Part shown: positions 1-6,735 of the stretch, piece after piece
Position numbering within the stretch: the first letter of the stretch is position 1
How the letters are laid out: each line of letters opens with the position of its first letter
The notes under the pieces: generated by a model
Seen by the model: the letters and a program-made list of their open reading frames with translations, nothing else
Databases searched by the model: none
What the model was told of the DNA's origin: nothing
Program-made: the position numbers and the translations under genes
Assembly: GCA_045539515.1 (NCBI GenBank)
Contig: JAZQFN010000047.1
Coordinates: 1-64,000 of the forward strand
Length of the DNA stretch: 64,000 nt
Direction: 5' to 3'
Source: RGIG8748 sp045539515
GTDB lineage: Bacteria; Bacillota; Clostridia; UMGS1810

Positions 1-43
1 ATTTTCCTGCCCGATATGTAAATATTTATTATCGGCAAACTAT
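1..43. repeat. Left copy of a direct repeat flanking the fic gene
   Basis: This roughly 40-base segment recurs, with small indels, at 1200-1249 on the other side of the Fic gene. Both copies share a CCGATA...ATCGG inverted repeat around a TGTAAATATT core and end in CGGCAAACTA. The copies are in the same orientation, so the gene lies between direct repeats. The left copy touches the window edge and may extend beyond it. Confidence 0.6.
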
Positions 44-63
44 TATATAAATTTTTATTGCAA

Positions 64-1137
64 TCAGATTTTTGCAATCCATTGCCCATTTTTGTCAGCG
101 CCTACTCTGTCGATGATTTCTCTTTCTTTTAATTTTTTAATGTTTCTTTCTATTGTTCTTGTTGCAACATCTGCAAACTTTGCCATTTCTTCAATTGTTA
201 TGCTTGGATTATTTCTTATAAGTTCAACAATCTTTCTTTGCGTTTTATTTAAATTTACCCCGACATTTTCCCCGACATCTTCATTATTTACACCGACATT
301 TTCAGTTTCATTTTCTTCAAAAATATTTTGAATGTGCAAATAACGATTTTTAAGTTCGTTAGATTCATTTAAAAGTAAGTTCCTTATAAACTTTTCAAGA
401 TAAATCGTTGTTTCATGAATATTCTCTTTTAGATTGTTGTAATTCGCTCTAACAAGTGCGTTTCTGAAATACCATGCATTCTGTGCAAATATATCGTTTG
501 TAGCATCATACCCTAATGAGCGTAAATATTTAATAAAGAAAACCGCAGTTGTTCTTGTATTACCCTCACCAAAAATATGAATCTGCCATAATCTTGACAC
601 AAAAAATGCAAGATGTTCTATAATTTCATCTGTTGAAAGTCCTTTATAGCTGAACTTCTTTTCCTGCTCAAAATCGTATTCAAGTGTCTGACGAAGTTCG
701 GCAGCATTTCCGTATAGAACTGTAGCTCCGTCAAGCACCCATTCTTTTTTTGTTATGTTATAATCACGAATTTTTCCTGCGTGCTTATAAATACCTGAGA
801 ATAATTTTTTGTGAATTCCTATATATTCACTCGGGGAAAATGTAAAGGCTTTTTCGGAAAGAATTGATGCAATTCTAACAGAAACCTTATCAGCTTCTTC
901 TGTTCTGTCATCCTCTTCTTTTTTTGAAATCGTCTCATAATAGCTGTTTATACGTCTTTCCGCATCTTCCATTGTGATATAACCTTCAATATTCTCAATG
1001 GCGGTCTTCACAAGTTGTTCTGATGGTTCAAGACCATCAACCGCTTGAAGACCTATAGCTGTACTCCATGCATAGCCTTTATCTCTTTTATTTGGTTCAG
1101 ATTGTTTTATATATTCTTTAAAAGGATCTTGATTCAT
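64..1137 (-). CDS. Fic family protein with C-terminal winged helix
   Basis: Fic proteins usually transfer AMP or another phosphate-containing group from a nucleotide to a target side chain. The Fic core motif is HIFGEGNTRT at residues 187-196, close to the consensus HxFx(D/E)GNGRxxR. The catalytic His187 is present and Thr replaces the second Gly of GNGR, as in many GEGNTR-type Fic proteins. The last 60 residues form a winged-helix segment with an ATRTIERNIKKLKE-like recognition region, suggesting DNA binding or autoregulation. An internal ATG was chosen (357 aa) because GGGAG lies 8 bases upstream; a longer TTG-initiated form is unlikely. No antitoxin gene is adjacent and no clear N-terminal (S/T)xxxE(G/N) inhibitory motif was found. 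The flanking direct repeats suggest the gene may be a mobile unit. The target is unknown. Confidence 0.88.
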   Translation of the reverse strand: MNQDPFKEYIKQSEPNKRDKGYAWSTAIGLQAVDGLEPSEQLVKTAIENIEGYITMEDAERRINSYYETISKKEEDDRTEEADKVSVRIASILSEKAFTFSPSEYIGIHKKLFSGIYKHAGKIRDYNITKKEWVLDGATVLYGNAAELRQTLEYDFEQEKKFSYKGLSTDEIIEHLAFFVSRLWQIHIFGEGNTRTTAVFFIKYLRSLGYDATNDIFAQNAWYFRNALVRANYNNLKENIHETTIYLEKFIRNLLLNESNELKNRYLHIQNIFEENETENVGVNNEDVGENVGVNLNKTQRKIVELIRNNPSITIEEMAKFADVATRTIERNIKKLKEREIIDRVGADKNGQWIAKI

Positions 1138-1199
1138 ATGTTTTTCTCCCTTCAACGATTTTATAACTTTGTTAACATTATAGCTCGCGACAATACTGG

Positions 1200-1249
1200 A
1201 TTTTCTCGCTCCCGATAGTATATGTAAATATTATAAATCGGCAAACTAA
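1200..1249. repeat. Right copy of the direct repeat flanking fic, containing a possible fic promoter
   Basis: This is the partner of 1-43. It reads CCGATAGTATATGTAAATAT and ends CGGCAAACTA. On the minus strand it contains TTGCCG, a 16-base gap and TATACT, a plausible promoter for fic. The left copy has lost the -10 part. Whether these are duplicated promoter pieces, attachment-site remnants or a dispersed palindromic repeat cannot be settled here. Confidence 0.55.
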
Positions 1250-1350
1250 TGTTTTAAATTATATGGACTTGACACAAGTAAAAAACACAATATAATTATC
1301 AGTTTTTACTATATGATTTATGTCCTTTCTTTATCCCCTGCTATTTTAAG

Positions 1351-2130
1351 TTACAAGCATACCTTTATAAAGTTTTTTCCAAAGGAAGTTAACCCAAACT
1401 TACCTTTCTTAATTTCAATTTTTTCACCTTCTTGAATAGGTTTATTCAGTAAACTTTTAATATACTCATGTTCTTCCAATGGTTTATATAATTGTTCAGC
1501 ATCAAGATATAACCCTCTTGGAATTTCAATCAGTTTCAATCTTTCAAAATTATCTAAGTAAGAAAATATTTCATTTGGACAATCACACACATTTTCGGCA
1601 ATATCAGTAAAGTTATGAACTAATGTTATATATCCTCCATTCTTTACCCTTAATATAACATCAATTAAAGGATACTCACTTCCTACAGAAAGTTTTTTTA
1701 GCAACTTTGCCTCGTCAGGAGTAAGCTGTTTAATTATATCAACAAATGAAGGATGAACAGTATATTTTGTATCAATATTCATAGACGAAGCTAAAAGATT
1801 CGCATACATATCCCTCAATTCATCACTATCAAAACAATATGAAATTTGTTGCAACGCAGGAACTGCTACATAGTTTTCGGGTGGAACAATTTTTTCTATA
1901 GGGGTGTCTTTTAATTTCTCAGCTAAAATTTCTCTCGTTCTTTCATAATTATATTGTTTTTCTGCAACCCATAACTTTGGCTTTGTCAGCACCGCATCAA
2001 CAACTTGAAATGGAAGTGCAACAATATTTCCAATGGATTTCAAGGCAGGTTTAAATGTGTCGTTATATCCTTCAATAGCAACCGCTTTAGCAGATTCAAC
2101 TAAAATCTCTTTTCCTAATTCATCTGGCAT
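1351..2130 (-). CDS. Abi-alpha (DUF4393-like) domain protein
   Basis: This 259-aa protein resembles the Abi-alpha/DUF4393 family, named after abortive phage infection proteins. Typical family features are visible: an N-terminal amphipathic helix region (GKEILVESAKAVA), a segment ending VVDAVLTKPKLWVA, then a conserved core with VPALQQISYCFDSDELRDMY and the LLASSMN stretch around residues 100-135. There is no signal peptide. The ATG at 2130 was chosen because GGAG lies 8 bases upstream; an upstream ATG at 2220 overlaps the preceding gene's stop but lacks a good ribosome binding site. Its place beside a Fic protein at an accessory-looking chromosome end is consistent with phage defence, but no partner gene is obvious and the biochemical activity is not known to me. 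Confidence 0.7.
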   Translation of the reverse strand: MPDELGKEILVESAKAVAIEGYNDTFKPALKSIGNIVALPFQVVDAVLTKPKLWVAEKQYNYERTREILAEKLKDTPIEKIVPPENYVAVPALQQISYCFDSDELRDMYANLLASSMNIDTKYTVHPSFVDIIKQLTPDEAKLLKKLSVGSEYPLIDVILRVKNGGYITLVHNFTDIAENVCDCPNEIFSYLDNFERLKLIEIPRGLYLDAEQLYKPLEEHEYIKSLLNKPIQEGEKIEIKKGKFGLTSFGKNFIKVCL

Positions 2131-2216
2131 ATTATTTTCTCCTTTGTTTTTCATATTTCTATATTTTCCATCACCATTCGACATAATTCTTACTCGTGTC
2201 AAGTCAGGATAAAAAA

Positions 2217-2504
2217 TCATAAAAGATTAAATTCGCCAAGCTTTTTATCCATTATATAATCTTTGCCGAGAGGAAGAACCACCTTCATATGAGGAGTTTC
2301 TATATGAGCCTGTTGATGAGCCTTGGATTCCCACATTTCTATTAAAAGAAGTTCATTTTCGTCTTTTTCGGAGAAATAGTAATCATAGCGGATACAACCT
2401 TCTTCTTTCCGAATCTCTTCTAAATATCCTTTTTCATTAAGAAGTTTAACATATTCTTCCCTTTTGCCGGGAAAACACTTGAACGACACATAAATACAAT
2501 ACAT
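2217..2504 (-). CDS. Antibiotic biosynthesis monooxygenase (ABM) family protein
   Basis: A 95-aa protein of the dimeric ferredoxin-like ABM fold, related to quinol monooxygenase YgiN. It shows the usual pattern: strand (YVSFKCFPGKREEYVKLL), EEGCIRYDYYFS, a strand with LLLIEMWESKAHQQAH and a closing helix ending near HMKVVLPLGKDYI. The family includes quinone-oxidising and heme-degrading enzymes, and many members have no known substrate. The start was set at the ATG preceded by AGAAAGG, 27 bases inside a longer reading frame. It sits upstream of the Abi-alpha-like gene on the same strand, with an 86-base gap between the chosen starts and stops. Confidence 0.75.
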   Translation of the reverse strand: MYCIYVSFKCFPGKREEYVKLLNEKGYLEEIRKEEGCIRYDYYFSEKDENELLLIEMWESKAHQQAHIETPHMKVVLPLGKDYIMDKKLGEFNLL

Positions 2505-2539
2505 ATTATTCAACCTTTCTATGCGAACCACAATTGATT

Positions 2540-2572
2540 AAAAAAGAGCATAACATCACTGCTATGCTCTTT
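2540..2572 (-). terminator. Rho-independent terminator of the GH88 gene
   Basis: AAGAGCATA (2544-2552) pairs perfectly with TATGCTCTT (2563-2571). On the minus strand the stem is followed by six T residues (complement of 2540-2545). It lies 14 bases after the GH88 stop codon. Confidence 0.9.
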
Positions 2573-2585
2573 GTATGGATTATAA

Positions 2586-3734
2586 TTACCATATAAGGAA
2601 ATCTACGCCCTTTAATTTGCAAAGAGCTTCTACAAAGAAGAAATCACCGTATACAATGGGAATATGTACACCCTTTTCTTCCTGTTCGTTATGAGGATAA
2701 CGCTCTGTACCCATAAGCACAAGGGCATCCTCCTCGTCACTATAGTCGCAGAAGTGCTCATCTGTAGCCTTAAGAAGGTTGATGGCTGCTTCTGTATACA
2801 TTTTAGCTTCGGTGGGGCTAACATACTTTGCAAGCTCCAAAAGTCCGCAAGCGGTACATACGCCTGCTGTGCTGTCGTAGAGTACAGGCTCCAATGGAGA
2901 TTTGAAATCTACCAATGTCTTATAGTCTGTGGCAGCAGCGTTTGCAATAAAGTAGTTAGCTGTCTTAATTGCTGCATCCAGGTATTCCTTTTTGCCGGTG
3001 TGAATGTAAGAGAGGACTGTGCCGTATACTGCCCACGCAAGGCCTCTTGACCAGCAGGAATCGTCCACATAACCCTGACCTGCGTATACTCTTACAACTT
3101 CGTCAGATTCTATCTTGTGTTCTACAATATGGTTTACACTGCCGTCTTCACGAATGTGGTCACGGATAGCCATATCGCAATGGCTCATAGCAATTCTCTT
3201 AAAACGGTCTACCTTCTGTTCCTTAGATGCCCAGTAAAGAAGGGGTATATTCATAAGGCAATCGATAATAGACCAGCCCTCGTGCTGCTCGCCGTTCCAT
3301 GCACTTATAAACTTGCCGTCAATGTTGTATCTGGAAGCAAGTGTGCAGGCTGCATACATATTTCTTAAATAGGACTTTCTGTCCCCTGTAATTCTGTAGG
3401 AAGCACCTGCGGTAAGGTGATACATAAAGCCCACATCGTGGTGGAGCCCTTCAAACTTTTCCAAACCCAGGTCCAGGAGCTCTTCGCTTCTCTGTGCGGT
3501 TTTCTTGTATTCTTCGTTATTTGTAGCAAGGTACATAAGCCACATCATACCGCCCCAGAAACCGTTTGTCCACCAGCAGGGACGGGTTTCCTGACAGTTG
3601 TCGTGTACACCGTTTACTGTGGTGTAAGGGAGCTTTTCGCGGCTTTTTACAGCAACTCTTTCAAGCTTTTTTTCCACCTTTGCCCAGGTTTCATCAAGCC
3701 ATGCTTTATTCTGATTGATTACATTGTTATCCAT
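2586..3734 (-). CDS. GH88 unsaturated glucuronyl hydrolase (UGL)
   Basis: This 382-aa cytoplasmic protein has the alpha6/alpha6-barrel signatures of family GH88. These enzymes remove the unsaturated uronic acid left at the non-reducing end of oligosaccharides by polysaccharide lyases, giving a 4-deoxy-5-keto-uronate that feeds the KDG pathway. The two catalytic aspartates of characterised UGLs correspond to Asp100 in HHDVGFMY and Asp158 in WSIIDCLMNIPLLYWA, with near-canonical spacing. Conserved CWWTNGFWGG and DDSCWSRGLAWAVYG stretches are present, and length is normal. It follows the Gfo/Idh gene by 67 bases and probably shares its transcript. KDG kinase and KDPG aldolase lie just upstream and a heparinase II/III-like lyase lies in the same window. 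GH105 is the alternative family, but the HHD...IID arrangement fits GH88 better. Confidence 0.9.
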   Translation of the reverse strand: MDNNVINQNKAWLDETWAKVEKKLERVAVKSREKLPYTTVNGVHDNCQETRPCWWTNGFWGGMMWLMYLATNNEEYKKTAQRSEELLDLGLEKFEGLHHDVGFMYHLTAGASYRITGDRKSYLRNMYAACTLASRYNIDGKFISAWNGEQHEGWSIIDCLMNIPLLYWASKEQKVDRFKRIAMSHCDMAIRDHIREDGSVNHIVEHKIESDEVVRVYAGQGYVDDSCWSRGLAWAVYGTVLSYIHTGKKEYLDAAIKTANYFIANAAATDYKTLVDFKSPLEPVLYDSTAGVCTACGLLELAKYVSPTEAKMYTEAAINLLKATDEHFCDYSDEEDALVLMGTERYPHNEQEEKGVHIPIVYGDFFFVEALCKLKGVDFLIW

Positions 3735-3801
3735 TATAAATTCCTCCGATAAATTCTTTGAATAAATTGTACCATTTATTTAGTTCTTAATCAAGTATTA
3801 A

Positions 3802-4674
3802 TTAGATTTCCGGTACAGGATTTATTTTTTCTTCGGCACCGCCGTTTTTAAGAGAACGCTCTATTGCATTTAATATAAACACGGGAGCTATAAAATCTCT
3901 GTAGTTTTCCCCTTGGTCGTTACCTCTTAACACATCAACATACTTATTAAATTCAATGAGATATCCGGGGATAGTTTCAAACTCGGCACCTTCCATACCT
4001 TCGGAGCCGCCTATGTAAGCATAGTATTTGTGGCATCCTTTGGTAAGCACCGCGGTAACATCACATTCCTCATAACGGACTGTGCTTGTAATAACATCAC
4101 CGTTTTCCACAGAGCATACACTTACGGGGTAGTTGCCAAACACGGTCATCATAGACTGAATAAGGTGCTGACTGTAGAAGTAAAATCCGCCGTACTGTTC
4201 CCAGTGAACATTGGGAGCACGGAAATAACCCCCAAAGAGCTTGCCTATGCTTCCGTCTTCTATCATAGTGCGAAGTTTTTTAAGTATTGGCTGATAGATA
4301 CAGCTTGAACCGCCTGTTACCTTAACACCGTTTGCCTTTAAATCCTTCATAAAGTCAATAGCTTCCTCTTCGGAAATGGTAATAGGCTTATCTATAAACA
4401 TAGGTATGCCGCTTGCTATGTAGGGCTTAGCATACTTATAGTGATTGTCACCGTGACGTGCTGTAACCACGATGCCGTCTACCTTGCCTACAAAAGCATC
4501 ATAGGAATCTGCGGTTTCTACACCGTATTCCTCCTTGAGCTTTGCCATAGCTTCAGGCTCGTCGGAATACACGCCGGCAACTTCTATATCTTCATACTTT
4601 TTTTCCTTAATTAAAAAGTCAAGGAAAGCATTTGCGTGGGAGTTTTCGCATCCCAGTATAGCTATTTTATACAT
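3802..4674 (-). CDS. Gfo/Idh/MocA family oxidoreductase
   Basis: A 290-aa NAD(P)-dependent sugar or polyol oxidoreductase. The N-terminal Rossmann fold begins KIAILGCENSHANAF, a variant of the usual GxGxxG in which the third Gly is lost. The DKPITIS segment carries the family EKP-like lysine. The C-terminal domain contains GGYFRAPNVHWEQYGG and the YSQHLIQSM helix, which hold the likely catalytic His. The start is the ATG with GGAGG 9 bases upstream; the longer in-frame version lacks a site. The neighbouring UGL and KDG-pathway genes suggest it acts on a keto- or deoxy-uronate intermediate, but family members have very diverse substrates, so this is an inference from context. Confidence 0.82.
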   Translation of the reverse strand: MYKIAILGCENSHANAFLDFLIKEKKYEDIEVAGVYSDEPEAMAKLKEEYGVETADSYDAFVGKVDGIVVTARHGDNHYKYAKPYIASGIPMFIDKPITISEEEAIDFMKDLKANGVKVTGGSSCIYQPILKKLRTMIEDGSIGKLFGGYFRAPNVHWEQYGGFYFYSQHLIQSMMTVFGNYPVSVCSVENGDVITSTVRYEECDVTAVLTKGCHKYYAYIGGSEGMEGAEFETIPGYLIEFNKYVDVLRGNDQGENYRDFIAPVFILNAIERSLKNGGAEEKINPVPEI

Positions 4675-4716
4675 GTATAAATTCCTCCGTTTTGTTGAAA
4701 AAAATTTCATTTGAAA

Positions 4717-4846
4717 GGGAGATTCTTCGCCTTCGGCTCAGAATGACAATGGGGTATTGTCCGTAAAGAAATTAATTTCGGCTCAGAATGACAATGGGGT
4801 GTAATTCTGAATAACAATAAAGTGTCATTCAAAATGACAATGGAGT
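4717..4846. repeat. Cluster of short dispersed repeats (CTTCGGCTCAGAATGACAA type)
   Basis: A perfect 24-base direct repeat occupies 4732-4755 and 4777-4800; it begins TTCGGCTCAGAATGACAATG. A degenerate third unit (GTCATTCAAAATGACAATGG) follows at 4823-4846. Related sequences occur at about 14750 and 17965, always between genes or at gene ends. The array lies in the spacer upstream of the Gfo/Idh gene. Confidence 0.8.
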
Positions 4847-4854
4847 TATCATTC

Positions 4855-4890
4855 TTTAAAGAAAAGGGCATAGTAAAAATACTACGCCCT
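4855..4890 (-). terminator. Terminator downstream of kdgK
   Basis: On the minus strand AGGGCGTAGTA pairs with TACTATGCCCT with one G-U pair, followed by TTTTCTTT. It lies 16 bases after the kdgK stop codon. Confidence 0.85.
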
Positions 4891-4906
4891 CTTTGCTTAA
4901 ATTATT

Positions 4907-5938
4907 TTATCTTTGAACACGACCGGAACCGTCTCCGCCTGCAAGACCTTCTACATCTGCACGGCTAACTAAGTTGAAGTCACCGGGAATTGTGTGCTTA
5001 AGAGCGGATGCAGCAACACCAAATTCAAGAGCTTCTTTGAAGTTCTTGCCATCGAGGAAACCGCAGATTGTACCGCCTGCAAAGCTGTCGCCGCCGCCAA
5101 CACGGTCTACGATAGGATGAATTCTGTATTCCTTGGAGTGGTAGAATTCCTTGGTATCTCTGGAGTAAATGCAAGCAGACCAACCATTGTCGGAAGCTGA
5201 CTTGGAAACTCTTAAGGAAGAAATAACATATTCAAAATTAAACTTTTCTACCATCTGCTTGAAGATGCTTTCGTAACCTGCAAGTTCAAGGTCACCGGAA
5301 GTAACGTCTGTTTCACCGGGCTTGAATCCGAGAACCTTTTCGGCATCTTCTTCGTTACCGATACATACATCTACATACTGCATAAGGTTTGTCATAACCT
5401 TCTGTGCCTTTTCGGAAGACCAGAGCTTCTTACGGAAGTTGAGGTCTACAGAAACCTTAACGCCGTGCTTCTTAGCAGCCTTTAAAGCGATTTCTGTAAG
5501 TTCTGCAGCAGCATCGGATACAGCAGGAGTAATACCTGTAAAGTGGAACCAGTCTGCACCTTCGAAGATAGCATCAAAATCAAAGTCTGCTGCTGTAGCT
5601 GTGGAAATAGAAGAATGTGCTCTGTCGTATACTACATTGGAAGCACGCATGGAAGCACCGGTTTCAAGGAAATAGATACCGAGTCTTTCGCCGCCGCGGG
5701 CAATGTTCTTTGTGCCGACATTGTGTTTTCTTAATGCTGCAACTGCACATTCACCGATGGGATTTTCGGGAACCTTGGTTACAAATTCTGCATCGTGACC
5801 GTAGTTTGCAAGGGATACTGCAACGTTAGCTTCGCCACCGCCGTAGCATACATCAAACTCGTCTGCCTGAATAAACTTTTCGTTATTGGGAGTAGATAAT
5901 CTGAGCATTATCTCGCCCATGGTTACAACTTTAGCCAT
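4907..5938 (-). CDS. kdgK: 2-dehydro-3-deoxygluconokinase (PfkB family)
   Basis: This 343-aa sugar kinase phosphorylates 2-keto-3-deoxygluconate (KDG) to KDPG in the cytoplasm. PfkB hallmarks are clear: an N-terminal CYGGGEANVAVSLANYG motif near residues 31-45 and the C-terminal anion-hole and catalytic motif DRVGGGDSFAGG with the catalytic Asp. The N-terminal MGEIMLRLSTP start and the GIYFLETGASMRAS segment are typical of the KdgK branch rather than fructokinase or ribokinase. Length is slightly above the usual 310-340 aa because of a polar Gly-rich C-terminal tail. It lies 23 bases downstream of eda, so the two are co-transcribed, which supports the assignment. A phosphofructokinase-like specificity is possible but less likely in this context. 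Confidence 0.92.
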   Translation of the reverse strand: MAKVVTMGEIMLRLSTPNNEKFIQADEFDVCYGGGEANVAVSLANYGHDAEFVTKVPENPIGECAVAALRKHNVGTKNIARGGERLGIYFLETGASMRASNVVYDRAHSSISTATAADFDFDAIFEGADWFHFTGITPAVSDAAAELTEIALKAAKKHGVKVSVDLNFRKKLWSSEKAQKVMTNLMQYVDVCIGNEEDAEKVLGFKPGETDVTSGDLELAGYESIFKQMVEKFNFEYVISSLRVSKSASDNGWSACIYSRDTKEFYHSKEYRIHPIVDRVGGGDSFAGGTICGFLDGKNFKEALEFGVAASALKHTIPGDFNLVSRADVEGLAGGDGSGRVQR

Positions 5939-5961
5939 TTTATATGTACCGTCCTTTTAAA

Positions 5962-6615
5962 TTATTTACCCAACTTTTCGCGGGCTTCTTTAATATTGTA
6001 TACAAACTGCTTTGCTGTTTCTGTAATAGCATCGAAGTCGCCTGTCTTAGCACCCTTTGTAAGAGAGCTTCCTGCGCCTACTGCTACAACACCTGCCTTG
6101 ATCCACTCTGCAACGTTGTTTACATCTACGCCGCCTGTAGGCATAATGTTTGCCTGAGGGATGGGGCCTTTGATAGCTTTAACCATACCGGGTCCGAATG
6201 CATCGCCGGGGAAGAGCTTAATGATGTCGCAGCCAAGTTCTAAGGACTTAACAACATCGTGAATTGTCATACAGCCGGGCATACAGGGAACTGCATAGCG
6301 GTTGCAGAGCTTAATTGTAGCTTCGTCAAAGTAGGGGCTTACCACATACTGTGCACCGGAGAGAATAGCAATTCTTGCGGTTTCGGGGTCAAGAACTGTA
6401 CCTGCACCCAAGATGATGTCGTCGTTCTTGTAGTAAGAAGCCAGCTCATCAATAACCTTGTGTGCACCGGGAACTGTGAAGGTAAGCTCAATTGCGGGAA
6501 CTCCGCCCTTCATACAAGCTTCGGTAATTTTCTTAGCTTCGTCGGCAGTTGTTGCTCTTACAACGGCAACTATACCAACATCTTTAATCTTTTTAATAAC
6601 GGTCTGCTTATCCAT
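5962..6615 (-). CDS. eda: KDPG/KHG aldolase
   Basis: A 217-aa class I aldolase that splits 2-keto-3-deoxy-6-phosphogluconate into pyruvate and glyceraldehyde 3-phosphate. It may also accept 4-hydroxy-2-oxoglutarate. Lys133 in DIIKLFPG is the Schiff-base lysine at exactly the E. coli Eda position. Arg20 (VAVVRA), Glu43 (AIELTFT), the LGAGTVLD strand, VSPYFDEATI and the phosphate-binding PTGGV loop are all present. An AGGAGG site precedes the ATG. It is the first gene of an eda-kdgK operon with its own strong promoter, completing the lower part of uronate catabolism. Confidence 0.95.
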   Translation of the reverse strand: MDKQTVIKKIKDVGIVAVVRATTADEAKKITEACMKGGVPAIELTFTVPGAHKVIDELASYYKNDDIILGAGTVLDPETARIAILSGAQYVVSPYFDEATIKLCNRYAVPCMPGCMTIHDVVKSLELGCDIIKLFPGDAFGPGMVKAIKGPIPQANIMPTGGVDVNNVAEWIKAGVVAVGAGSSLTKGAKTGDFDAITETAKQFVYNIKEAREKLGK

Positions 6616-6655
6616 AATAAATAAACCTCCTTAAAAAATATCAATATATAGTTTA

Positions 6656-6684
6656 AGTATATCACTTGCATTGTTAATTGTCAA
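6656..6684 (-). promoter_or_regulatory. Strong promoter of eda-kdgK
   Basis: TTGACA (6679-6684), 17 bases, TATACT (6656-6661), 41 bases upstream of the eda start. An imperfect dyad, ATATAGTTTAAGTATAT (6646-6662), overlaps the -10 box and could be a repressor site; this last point is inference. Confidence 0.88.
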
Positions 6685-6735
6685 TTTTTCACAGACATAT
6701 TTTTGTGACATTTTTGACTTTTTTTATTGCATTTT

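Noticed and set aside
2664..3752. Plus-strand reading frames opposite the GH88 gene
   Set aside because: They lack ribosome binding sites and show no family features; the minus-strand enzyme explains the region.
4732..4846. Short direct repeats as a CRISPR array
   Set aside because: Only two perfect units plus one degenerate unit, with similar copies scattered elsewhere and no cas genes.
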